Below are positions 1 through 7,638 of a stretch of DNA of 64,000 bases, piece after piece. Each line of letters starts with the position of its first letter. Position 1 is the first letter of the stretch. Source of the DNA: Paenibacillus contaminans (GTDB lineage Bacteria > Bacillota > Bacilli > Paenibacillales > NBRC-103111); NCBI RefSeq assembly GCF_003285015.1, contig NZ_QMFB01000011.1, positions 218,263 through 282,262 on the forward strand. The letters are read 5' to 3'. The translations under genes and the position numbers were made by a program. The notes under the pieces were generated by a model, which did not search any database, was not told the origin of the DNA, and saw nothing but the letters and a program-made list of their open reading frames with translations.

Positions 1-160
1 CCGGAAGAAGGCGGATTCTTACGGGTGAGCGGGGGAAGGGGTTGCACCAATCTAGAGAGGAAGCAGCCGACTATGGCTGGCGGCACCGATTGGGGCATGA
101 AATCGTCGATTAAGTTGAACCAATCTAGACAGGAAACAGCCGACTAAGTTGAACCAATGA
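1..160. repeat. Short direct repeats at the window edge
   Basis: A segment starting ACCAATCTAGA and ending CAGCCGACTA occurs at 46-73 and again at 119-146 with two base differences. The word GTTG(A/C)ACCAAT occurs three times, at 41-51, 114-124 and 148-158. One plus-strand frame is open from base 1 to 147, but it has no recognisable protein, so I read this as a small cluster of intergenic direct repeats rather than a gene end. Confidence 0.5.
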
Positions 161-182
161 CATGGGAGTTCACCTTGCATTC

Positions 183-296
183 CGAAAGGGATTGCCTTGC
201 CGCTTCAAACATCTTGTTTTGCGTTTCTCTCATTGGATGGGCCTTCGGAAGGGTGAAACGCAAAGCCAAAACTCGCTGCAAGGCAATTCCCTTTCT
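183..296. repeat. Imperfect long palindrome (possible dispersed element)
   Basis: The arm around 183-200 (GAAAGGGATTGCCTTGC) is nearly the reverse complement of the arm at 277-295 (GCAAGGCAATTCCCTTTC). Inner parts also pair imperfectly: TTTGCGTTTC near 217-228 against GAAACGCAAA near 254-265. The whole could fold into a roughly 110-nt hairpin. No gene is supported in 1-486. The function is unknown; it resembles repeat-type intergenic elements of bacilli. Confidence 0.45.
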
Positions 297-404
297 CCAT
301 TCCATTCTGTCTCCCTTGATGTTTTTATGGTTCAACTTATTTTAGAAGGCGATGCAGCTTTGGTTTGAGCGCAGCGCTTCCGATCGACCGCCGTCATACA
401 CGAA

Positions 405-433
405 GCCCCGCGGCGTGGAACTGCGCGCGGGGC
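405..433 (-). terminator. GC-rich stem-loop 3' of araB
   Basis: GCCCCGCG at 405-412 pairs with CGCGGGGC at 426-433 just beyond the araB stop codon. No clear U-tract follows on the minus strand, so it may act as a weak terminator or only as a 3' stabilising stem. Confidence 0.35.
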
Positions 434-486
434 GAAATTTGAGCTCACATTACAAACCGCAGCAAGCGAAGTTTCGAAATCGCGGC

Positions 487-2160
487 TCATCCGTTCTGCT
501 CAAGCTTGATCCGTTTAAGCTCCTGCATCACCCGGAAGCCTCCCCGGCCGAACAGATCGTGCAGCCGGCAGTACTCCCGGTACAGCTCGTCGTACACGGC
601 CTTATGCTCGGGATTAGGCCGGAACGTTTCCTCACGCACTTTGGCCATGCGGACGGCTGCCTCCGCGATATCGGCGCAGCCCCCTCGCTCCGAACCTGCG
701 GCGACGGCGCCGAACATCGCTGCGCCAAGCGCCGTCGTTTGCGACGAAGCGGCGACCTTGATCTCGCGCCCCGTAACGTCGGCGAAAATTTGCATGAGCA
801 GGCGGTTGCGCCGGGGCAAGCCGCCGCAGGCAAAAAGCTCATGCATGGCAACTCCCGAAGCCTCGAAGGCTTCGATAATTTTGCGCGTGCCGAAGGCGGT
901 CGCCTCCAATAAAGCGCGGTAGATGTCCTCCGGCTTCGTTTGAAGCGTCATGCCGACGACCAGCCCGCTCAAATCCGTCTCCGCGAGAACGGAGCGGTTC
1001 CCGTTCCACCAATCGAGCGCGAGCAGGCCATGCCCGCCGGGCTTCTGCCGCGCGGCTTCGCGCTCCAGCCAAACATGAACGCTAATCCCTTCGCCGTCGG
1101 AGCTCTCCTGCACATATGCGGGAACGGCGTGACCGACAAACCAGCCGAACAGATCGCCTACAGCCGGCTGTCCCGCCTCGTAGCCGTAAAGTCCGGGGAT
1201 AATCCCGTCCTCGACGACGCCTCTGACGCCTTCAACCGCCGCTTCCTTGTCGCTAAGCATCATGTGGCAGAGCGAAGTGCCCATGGCCATGACCATTTGG
1301 CCCGGCTTAACGGCTCCCGATCCGGGAACGCCGGCATGCGCATCGATGACGGCAACCGCCACCGCCGTCCCCGGCAGCAAGCCCGTCAACGCTGCCGCTT
1401 CCTCCGTCAACCCGCCCGCTTTCGTCCCGATCGGACGCACCTCGCCCGACAGCTTCGTTTCGGCCAACCTTTCGAGTCTGGGGTCAAGCGTTTTCAAGAA
1501 AGAAGGGGACGGATATCCATCCGTCTTGTGCCAGAACGCTTTATACCCCGCGCTGCAGCCGCTTCGCACCGGATTGCCCGTCAGCCGGTACACGATCCAA
1601 TCGCCGGCCTCCATAAATCGATGCGCCGTCTCATAAATGTGCGGCGCCTCGTTTAATGTCTGCCATATCTTAGCCAGCATCCATTCGGAAGAGCCCTTTC
1701 CGCCGTAACGACCCAGGAAGGTCTCGCCTCTGGCCGCTGCCAGTTCGTCGATACGCGCCGATTCCTCTTCTGCGGCATGATGCTTCCACAGCTTGACGTA
1801 CGCATGCGGCTCATCCCGGTAAGCATCCTGCATGCAGAGGGGCGTCCCCCGCTCATCAACCGGGAGCATGGTGCAGGACGTAAAGTCGACGCCGATACCG
1901 ACCACTTGCCCCGGGCCGACTCCGGAGGCGCGCAAAACCTGGGGTACGGAATGTCTCAGCACCTCCAAGTAATCGCCGGGATGCTGGATCGTCCAATCCG
2001 GCTCCAGCCGTTTTCCGCTCCCTGGCAGCCGCTCCATCATGACTCCGTGTGCATACCGGGTTTCATGATCGGCGATTTCATCTCCGTTGTCCGCATCCAC
2101 AAGCACGACTCTGCCCGACTCCGTACCGAAATCGATCCCGATCACATATCGTTTTTCCAT
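487..2160 (-). CDS. araB: Ribulokinase (FGGY carbohydrate kinase, AraB-type)
   Basis: The 557-aa protein is close to the usual length of bacillary AraB. It starts with the FGGY phosphate-binding motif IGIDFGTESGRVV, has the central VDFTSCTMLPVD region, and carries the C-terminal ATP-domain signature running through EATAFGTRKII, CGGLPRRN and QTTALGAAMFG. The family phosphorylates L- or D-ribulose to ribulose 5-phosphate in the cytoplasm. The reading frame continues 56 codons upstream, but the ATG at 2160 is preceded by AAAAAGGAGGAACGGC and begins the family's conserved N terminus. It lies downstream of a TarJ-like dehydrogenase and a phosphodiesterase rather than araA/araD. A D-ribulose or ribitol route is therefore as plausible here as arabinose use. 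Confidence 0.88.
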   Translation of the reverse strand: MEKRYVIGIDFGTESGRVVLVDADNGDEIADHETRYAHGVMMERLPGSGKRLEPDWTIQHPGDYLEVLRHSVPQVLRASGVGPGQVVGIGVDFTSCTMLPVDERGTPLCMQDAYRDEPHAYVKLWKHHAAEEESARIDELAAARGETFLGRYGGKGSSEWMLAKIWQTLNEAPHIYETAHRFMEAGDWIVYRLTGNPVRSGCSAGYKAFWHKTDGYPSPSFLKTLDPRLERLAETKLSGEVRPIGTKAGGLTEEAAALTGLLPGTAVAVAVIDAHAGVPGSGAVKPGQMVMAMGTSLCHMMLSDKEAAVEGVRGVVEDGIIPGLYGYEAGQPAVGDLFGWFVGHAVPAYVQESSDGEGISVHVWLEREAARQKPGGHGLLALDWWNGNRSVLAETDLSGLVVGMTLQTKPEDIYRALLEATAFGTRKIIEAFEASGVAMHELFACGGLPRRNRLLMQIFADVTGREIKVAASSQTTALGAAMFGAVAAGSERGGCADIAEAAVRMAKVREETFRPNPEHKAVYDELYREYCRLHDLFGRGGFRVMQELKRIKLEQNG

Positions 2161-2405
2161 GCCGTTCCTCCTTTTTTTCGAGCTGCGCAGCTCCCCTACC
2201 GCACTACACGGGGCTTCAGCCTCAATGTGTTGACGCCGCATGACAGCGGTCAATCCCCTGCAGCGCTGCGCTGCACCTACGTCAGCTTGCCGATCGCCCT
2301 TTGATCGTAGTAACCCGCATGCTGTCATCGGAAGATAGCTCTATCTGTATGTTCAACGATACTCCTGATGAGCGTTTGCCAGCAAAGTGAAGAGCTCCCA
2401 TTCGT

Positions 2406-2443
2406 ACAGCAAAAACAGGAGCGCCGGCTCCCGTTTTTGCTGT
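2406..2443 (-). terminator. Terminator after the phosphodiesterase gene
   Basis: ACAGCAAAAAC-GGAGC at 2406 onward pairs with GGCTCC-GTTTTTGCTGT ending at 2443, with a three-base loop. The stem has runs of T on both strands, so it could work in both directions. It separates the phosphodiesterase gene from araB, which suggests that araB has its own promoter or depends on read-through. I see nothing else in 2161-2484. Confidence 0.6.
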
Positions 2444-2484
2444 GCCCAATTCAAAACCCCTCCGCCACAAACCTTTATTCACGG

Positions 2485-3294
2485 CTATCCATGCCCGCGC
2501 CAAGCGTTCACGCATTGCAGGAACCGGGCGGGCTCGTCGGTCGCGTACCAGCGAATGCCCAGCGACAACAGCCGGCTTATCGACCGCTCGTTAAACCGGA
2601 ACGGCAGCACCTCCAGATCGACGTCGACCTTGGCCGTTTCCGCCAAAGCATATTGGAGAAACTCGATGTCAATTTCGTACGGCCATTGTTCGCCGCTATC
2701 CCCATTCAAATGAATCTGCACCTGATCGACACCTCGAAAGCCGGATTCGAGCGCGGATTGAAACGTATTTTTGATCCTCTCCGGATCTCCGCCAACCCAA
2801 AGCATGCTCTTGACACCTTCGGCAATCCGCTTCATTTCGATGCAATTATTCTGAATATTATGCGTAAAAATAACTTGCCGGTTGACGCCGTATTGATCGA
2901 TCAAAGCACCGAGCTGCCGCAAATCGACGTCCTTGAGATCAAGGTAAGCCATATGCTCCGGCCGGCCTTGCATCTCTAGGAACATGTCCTCCAGTGCGGG
3001 CACTCTCTCGCCTCTGAACTTCTCGTCGAACTTCGCGCCCGCATCCCACTTGGACACTTCCTCGAAGGTCAATTCCGAGACCGGAATATCCTTGATTTCG
3101 TCGGGAGCCAGCGTCGTACGCGCCAAAGTGGCATCGTGCAAACAGACGATGACCCCGTCCTTCGTCGAACGGACATCCGCCTCGGGGATGCCTCCTAGCC
3201 CCCATGCATAGCGGTTCGCTCCCATCGTATTGTCGGGCGCTTCGTACTCCCCGCCTCCCCGGTGCGCCTGCCAGCTGATGATTGCATTGTTCAT
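2485..3294 (-). CDS. Glycerophosphodiester phosphodiesterase family protein
   Basis: The 269-aa protein has the GDPD hallmarks. These are an N-terminal HRGG (catalytic His) followed by PDNT in place of the usual PENT, then EADVRSTKDG, which carries the Glu-x-Asp metal ligands, and CLHD with the second catalytic His. The TIM-barrel closing motif WYATDEP is near the C terminus. There is no signal peptide, so it should act in the cytoplasm on glycerophosphodiesters or similar phosphodiesters. A GTG at 3303 is in frame, but GGAG sits about 8 nt before the ATG at 3294, so I prefer the ATG. Its neighbours handle pentose or pentitol phosphates. Polyol-phosphate diesters from teichoic acid are a possible substrate, though that is only an inference. 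Confidence 0.85.
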   Translation of the reverse strand: MNNAIISWQAHRGGGEYEAPDNTMGANRYAWGLGGIPEADVRSTKDGVIVCLHDATLARTTLAPDEIKDIPVSELTFEEVSKWDAGAKFDEKFRGERVPALEDMFLEMQGRPEHMAYLDLKDVDLRQLGALIDQYGVNRQVIFTHNIQNNCIEMKRIAEGVKSMLWVGGDPERIKNTFQSALESGFRGVDQVQIHLNGDSGEQWPYEIDIEFLQYALAETAKVDVDLEVLPFRFNERSISRLLSLGIRWYATDEPARFLQCVNAWRGHG

Positions 3295-3541
3295 GAACGC
3301 CACTCCAATCTGCGACCATTTTCTTCAAAAATAAAGCGAAGCCTTCGCCGCTCCGCAGTTCCACCGCCGGCCTTTTGCCTAGAAAGGCGGCCATCTTATC
3401 CATGCCGCTAGATCGAAATCGAATCCTAGAAGCTTTCAACTCTTAAACGATAGGCTTAATAAGGGATGAAGGACAGTTGATTATGTATTGGATAATCGTC
3501 GCCATCAATTCGGATGTATGCTCCATGCCGCCGATGACTTG

Positions 3542-3830
3542 TGTCCTGAAGAAATAATAAGGAAAAGTTTACTGTTCATAAGGCAAACCTCACTAACTCT
3601 CGCCGATACCCCATGTTCTGGAGGCATAATGAGGAAAAGGTTATTAATAATGAGGCAATCCTTATTATTTCTCAACCGCAACCCGTGTTCCGGCGTGTTC
3701 ATGAGGCAAACGTAACTATTAGTGAGGCAAACGAAATTGATAGTTTCGTTTGCCTCACTAACGGGCGAGAACGAGCATTTTACCGGTTGAATAGTGAGGA
3801 CAGCCTCATGAACAATAAGGTTTTCTCCAC
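3542..3830. repeat. 72-bp tandem repeat array with a perfect 17-bp hairpin
   Basis: Three diverged units of exactly 72 bp start at 3542, 3614 and 3686. Each begins TGTYCTG/TGTTCCGG and carries the internal word RTRAGGMAAA. Because 72 is a multiple of three, one frame reads as 24-residue repeats (CPEEIIRKSLLF..., CSGGIMRKRLLI...). In the third unit 3720-3736 is the perfect reverse complement of 3744-3760 (core TAGTGAGGCAAACGAAA) with a 7-nt loop. From there to about 3830 the repeat words continue in inverted orientation. This accounts for the gap between the phosphodiesterase and the TarJ-like gene. No gene is supported in 3295-3971. Confidence 0.75.
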
Positions 3831-3971
3831 TACGCACACGGTCCAGGCATAACGGTGGTACTTCATTAAGCTACCAAACATCTATCTCTATCGTGTACAA
3901 TTTTTGTCTCTATGTGTACAATATAAGGGCAAATTGTTTTTCTCTATGATACTGGGCGGTTTCAACGGGGG

Positions 3972-5066
3972 CTACCATTGAAACGACAGTATCTTTTTTT
4001 TCCACTCGCGGTGCGAGGCCGCTTCGTTCATCGCTTCTATAAAATGCTCTACCGCCGATACGTTCTCGTATCGCTCCGGCAGCAGCTGCCGCAAAGTGGC
4101 CTGGCATTCCTGGCTTCGCATCGCTTGCAATACTTGGATAAAATCGTCCGAGGTGCTTCGGCTGCTGCCGATCAGCGTAATACCTTTCTCCAGCACATCC
4201 CGCGTATTGATCGGGACGCGTTCCTCGGTAACGCCCATCAGGATCAGAATGCCTCCCGGATTAAGCAGCTCGATCGCTTGATTTACCGCGCTTTCGCTAA
4301 AACGTCCGCCTGTGCATTCCACGGCGATGTCCACACCCGGGGAGTTCCCGAAATCGTAATTCTGCACCAGCGCCCTGTCGGCAAAACCGAATTCGTTCAG
4401 CTTCTCCGGCATTGCGCCGAAAACCTGCAAACGGTCGCCGCCCAAGCCGTACACATGATGCAGCATCGCAGCGGTCAAGAAGCCGACCGGGCCATCGCCG
4501 AAGACGGCTGCACGCGCTCTGGACAACCGCTCGCCAACCTTGCTCAGCGCCTGGTACGACACGGAGCATAGCTCGGACAAAACCGCGATTTCATCAGGAA
4601 TGTCGTCCGGTACTGGGACGGCGCATGCCGCAGGGACGACAAGCCGATTTTGCGCGATGCCGTCGGTTCCGCTGGCGAGGAAACGTCCCCTCGTACAGTA
4701 ATTGTCCCCAAGTCCTTCCCGGCACACGGGGCAACATGATTCCGCCGTCTTCCCCTCCAGCAAATAGCCGGGGAGATTCGGCACGATCACGACCCGCTGT
4801 CCCGGCGTCAACCTGCTGTCTCCGCTTTGAACAACAAAACCGATGCCCTCATGAATGAGCGCCATCGGCAGCTTCCGAGCCATCGCCTCAGGTCTTCGCT
4901 GGCCGGTAAAATACCGCAAATCCGCATGGCAGATACTGCCCAATGACGGCTCTACGACGACATGGCCTGCGGGAACCGGATGCTCCAGCATCGTCTCCTC
5001 CACTACGCCGGCCCGGACCAGCCGATATGCACGGGAATGCACGGCATTATTTTTTTCCTTCAACAA
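3972..5066 (-). CDS. TarJ-like ribitol-5-phosphate/ribulose-5-phosphate oxidoreductase (zinc MDR family)
   Basis: The 364-aa protein is a medium-chain dehydrogenase. It has the catalytic-zinc region SICHADLRYFTGQ followed by ALIHEGIG, a Cys-rich structural-zinc lobe (SCCPVCREGLGDNYC), and the nucleotide-binding segment VFGDGPVGFLTA. As I remember TarJ/Bcs1 proteins, it shares their words RYxTGxR, KLPMxLxHE, VxVPNxP, NTRxVLEKGxTLIGSSRS. That makes it closer to TarJ than to ordinary alcohol dehydrogenases. TarJ reduces ribulose 5-phosphate to ribitol 5-phosphate with NADPH; the reverse would serve ribitol catabolism. The TTG start at 5066 has AAGGAGGTGATATT in front. No TarI cytidylyltransferase is adjacent. 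Confidence 0.78.
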   Translation of the reverse strand: MLKEKNNAVHSRAYRLVRAGVVEETMLEHPVPAGHVVVEPSLGSICHADLRYFTGQRRPEAMARKLPMALIHEGIGFVVQSGDSRLTPGQRVVIVPNLPGYLLEGKTAESCCPVCREGLGDNYCTRGRFLASGTDGIAQNRLVVPAACAVPVPDDIPDEIAVLSELCSVSYQALSKVGERLSRARAAVFGDGPVGFLTAAMLHHVYGLGGDRLQVFGAMPEKLNEFGFADRALVQNYDFGNSPGVDIAVECTGGRFSESAVNQAIELLNPGGILILMGVTEERVPINTRDVLEKGITLIGSSRSTSDDFIQVLQAMRSQECQATLRQLLPERYENVSAVEHFIEAMNEAASHREWKKKILSFQW

Positions 5067-5408
5067 AATATCACCTCCTTTCCCGGCCTACCCGGACTAC
5101 CGGCGGTATCGGGAACACAGGTTAACGATCGCTGCAAATTTGCCAATTTAACGTCGGCCACTATCGGAACGAACCATGGATTTGTTATTGCCATGTACAG
5201 GCGTAACTCCTCCTATTTTTAGGCCCATGAAGCCGCTTCAATTCGTTAGAACCACAGCAAGTCCTCAATTACGCGCGTAAGCGCCTTAGGATTCGTCCAC
5301 TTTTGTCAGCCTTGCCACATCAGCTTCGCTAGCTCACGGAAAGCTGGTGACGAAAACTGTCGGCGATCGGTCGGCTTAACGCCCACCCCGGCGCGATCCC
5401 AGCACCGG
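5067..5408. other. Intergenic gap without a supported gene
   Basis: A minus-strand frame of 44 codons starting near 5196 runs into the ribosome-binding site of the TarJ-like gene. Its AGGAGGAG is 12 nt from the ATG, and it resembles nothing I recognise. I see no clear promoter or operator here. Confidence 0.4.
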
Positions 5409-6170
5409 TTACACCGTCAAAACCTGTACGCCGGCATCGCGGAACGCTTTTATTTGAGCGTCGGACGCCTCGCGGCCGGTAATGAACTGATGCAGCGACT
5501 CGACTGGAGCTACCGTGTGCAGCGACATTTTGCCGATTTTCGTATCGTCCGCAACTACAATAATCTCCTGGGCGGCCTTGATCATGCCCTGCTTGGTCGG
5601 CACAAGTTGTGCTTCGGGGTGCGTCAGCCCGTATTTGGAATGGATCGCCGGCGTCCCGATAAACGCTTTCTGAACGTGGAGCGTGCCGAGCACCTGATCC
5701 GTGAACATCCCGTTCAACATGAAGCTGGAGCGGTACAGCAGCCCTCCGGTTACGATAACGTTGACGCCCGGCGCATCCCGCAGCTCAGCGGCGATGTTGA
5801 TATCGTTCGTGACGACCGTAAGGTTGGACCGGCTCACCAGATGCCGCGCGATGTTCATCGTGGTCGTTCCCGAATCGAGAATGACGTGGTCCCCGTCCTC
5901 GATCAAAGCGGCAGCGGCCTTTCCGATCCGCTCTTTCTGGTCGACCTGCTCGTGAGCCCGTTCCGAGAACGACGCTTCTACATTCGCGCCTTGATCGACG
6001 ACCACTCCCCCATGCGTCCTTCGCAGCAGCCCCTCCAGCTCGATCTCCGCAAGATCCCGCCGAATAGTCGCCTCATGAACCTCAAATTCCTTCGCGAGAT
6101 CGGCGACCGTGGCGACGCGCTTCTGTTTTACGAATTCGACGATGCGCATTTTCCGTTCGACAGCCAGCAT
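5409..6170 (-). CDS. DeoR/GlpR-family transcriptional repressor
   Basis: The 253-aa protein has the standard DeoR layout. An N-terminal helix-turn-helix (residues about 5-57) ends in the signature VHEATIRRDLAEIELEGLLRR followed by THGG. A sugar-phosphate isomerase-like effector domain follows, with DSGTTT, VVTNDINIA and VTGG. Such regulators usually bind a phosphorylated sugar and repress adjacent catabolic genes. The ATG at 6170 has AAAGGAGAGGC upstream. It heads the minus-strand group of TarJ-like dehydrogenase, phosphodiesterase and ribulokinase, and probably controls them through a pentose- or pentitol-phosphate signal. A promoter with ATGAGCA repeats lies just upstream, suggesting autoregulation. 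Confidence 0.9.
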   Translation of the reverse strand: MLAVERKMRIVEFVKQKRVATVADLAKEFEVHEATIRRDLAEIELEGLLRRTHGGVVVDQGANVEASFSERAHEQVDQKERIGKAAAALIEDGDHVILDSGTTTMNIARHLVSRSNLTVVTNDINIAAELRDAPGVNVIVTGGLLYRSSFMLNGMFTDQVLGTLHVQKAFIGTPAIHSKYGLTHPEAQLVPTKQGMIKAAQEIIVVADDTKIGKMSLHTVAPVESLHQFITGREASDAQIKAFRDAGVQVLTV

Positions 6171-6216
6171 GTTACTGCCTCTCCTTTTATGTAACGTGCG
6201 TTATTTTGTTTATATA

Positions 6217-6305
6217 TGCTCATTATTGCTCATTTTATGTTTTTAGATTAGCCGAGCAACTGACGCATGTCAACACTTTTTCCACTCGACTTCGAATCAT
6301 GAGCA
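6217..6305 (-). promoter_or_regulatory. deoR-type gene promoter with repeated ATGAGCA operator
   Basis: On the minus strand TTGACA (6268-6273) is followed after 17 bp by TAATCT (6245-6250). Two copies of ATGAGCA in a 10-bp direct repeat (6227-6233 and 6217-6223) lie immediately downstream. A third, inverted copy is at 6299-6305, upstream of the -35. Repeats spaced by one helical turn over the transcription start fit autorepression by the DeoR-type protein. The -10 match is weak. Confidence 0.5.
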
Positions 6306-7126
6306 ATCTTCATTTCCTAATTAAAAGTATTGTTCCAAGCAGAGACTAACCCTTTAGAATGTATTTCGCCAAAGTCAGCCGCCGAAATGAACATATCCCA
6401 CGGTAAAATCGCAAAAAAAACGAGTCGAAACGAGCATATTATTACTTTTCCACGCAACCCTTGCAGAAACTATTCGTATGACCTTATCATCTTCCGCGAT
6501 AAACCCTCTAAATAATTAACACTCTGAAGCAATGCCGCAGATGCAGCGGCAACCGGATCTCGGCGTCATCCGCACGGCTTTCAGGGATAAAAAAAACATG
6601 CCTTTACCCGTACCGGATACATTTTTCACTGCATCAAATTCATGGTACGGGCTAAAAGGGCTGCACCCGAACTCACGGATTGACTGCAGGCTTTTACGAT
6701 AAGGCGGGTAGCGCACCTTAGATCATGAGCGGTCAACTAAACGCGAAACAAAAGCTTACTATTTAACCGGAACGGGACTGTCTCAGAAGGTTAGATTCGA
6801 ATGGGCAATTCCATATAGAATTAAAAACACTTCCAAGTCACTGTTAAAGTGGATGGAAGCGTTTTTTGATTGTTAATTTTAAGCAACTATATATATGGGA
6901 CATGAAATAAAAATGACTTTCGGGCTCAAAGCAGATCAGGAGGCTCTCGTCCCAACCCTTCGAATTGTCCAGTCTTTGATATGAAAAATCAGACTGTTTG
7001 TTTACCCAAGCATCCTGATTTCGATATACATTATGCTTGTGCATCTACGAAATGATTGCAGCCTATTGGCAATATCTACACCGACGACTACATGCAAAGA
7101 GGTAATAAGTTGATTTTGCCTGTGCC
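6306..7126. other. Long AT-rich gap without a convincing gene
   Basis: Only short frames occur here. At 6774-6790 the sequence GGGACTGTCTCAGAAGG looks like the terminal repeat of many insertion sequences. A minus-strand frame at 6844-7044 could be a transposase tail, but I cannot assign it to a family. A weak stem-loop (CTTCCA 6830-6835 with TGGAAG 6854-6859) followed by T6 lies on the plus strand. An old insertion-sequence relic is possible. Confidence 0.35.
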
Positions 7127-7528
7127 TTAAGGTAAACGCGAAGTTAACGCATGCTCTTCCATTTTTTTGACCATTTCCGGGTCTTCGTAGGTTGCTATTT
7201 TCGAATCGATGAGCTCAAGATTTTTCTTTAAGTTCTCGATTTGCTTTAACACTTGTTCGCGGTGAGAAATAAGCATGCCTTTTCTCTCGTCTAACCTTTG
7301 GATGCCTTCCTTACACCAATCGCTGTATTGTTTGATTTCTTTGATTGGCATTCCTGTATTTTTTAGGCAGCAGATTAAAGCTACCCAATTGAGGTCCAAC
7401 TCGTTAAAAAGCCGGTTGCCGTTTTTGTCTCTGGAGATAAAGGGCAGAAGGCCCTCTTTGTCATAATAACGCAATGTATGAGCGGGCAGACTGAATAGGT
7501 CAGCCACTTGATTAATCGTGTAAATCAT
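7127..7528 (-). CDS. MerR-family transcriptional regulator
   Basis: The 133-aa protein begins with the MerR winged helix (MIYTINQVADLFSLPAHTLR, then YYDKEGLLPF and NGNRLF). A coiled-coil dimerisation helix follows (about residues 75-120). There is no cysteine-rich metal-binding C terminus, so it is more like the AdhR/NmlR/YfmP stress-type MerR regulators than metal sensors. The ATG at 7528 gives the canonical N terminus; a GTG at 7537 lies too close to the AAGGGG site. It is divergent from the SDR gene, with a MerR-type promoter between them, so it most likely activates the SDR gene. Confidence 0.88.
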   Translation of the reverse strand: MIYTINQVADLFSLPAHTLRYYDKEGLLPFISRDKNGNRLFNELDLNWVALICCLKNTGMPIKEIKQYSDWCKEGIQRLDERKGMLISHREQVLKQIENLKKNLELIDSKIATYEDPEMVKKMEEHALTSRLP

Positions 7529-7543
7529 TATTTTCACAACCCC

Positions 7544-7574
7544 TTGACTTAAAGTTCACTTTAACTATTATGCT
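7544..7574 (+). promoter_or_regulatory. MerR-type promoter/operator for the SDR gene
   Basis: TTGACT (7544-7549) and TATGCT (7569-7574) are separated by 19 bp, the over-long spacer typical of MerR-activated promoters. Inside the spacer is a perfect dyad, TTAAAGT (7549-7555) and ACTTTAA (7558-7564), with a two-base centre. This resembles AdhR-type sites of bacilli. Confidence 0.75.
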
Positions 7575-7638
7575 TACTTTAGATCACAAGTTGCCGACAA
7601 TCAAGTGGTCTATCCTAACTTAAAGGGGCTGTACAGCT

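Noticed and set aside
3488..3715. 75-codon plus-strand frame with 24-residue repeats
   Set aside because: It arises from the 72-bp DNA repeats; no ribosome-binding site, and it stops inside the third unit. I keep the repeat itself as a feature.
3542..3760. CRISPR array
   Set aside because: The units are 72 bp, diverged along their whole length and contiguous, without constant repeats and unique spacers, and no cas gene is near.
5062..5196. 44-codon minus-strand frame just before the TarJ-like gene
   Set aside because: Its Shine-Dalgarno sequence is too far from the ATG and the sequence resembles no known leader peptide.
6844..7044. 66-codon minus-strand frame that might be a transposase end
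   Set aside because: I could not match it to a family, and only a single insertion-sequence-like terminal word is nearby; mentioned only as a possible relic.
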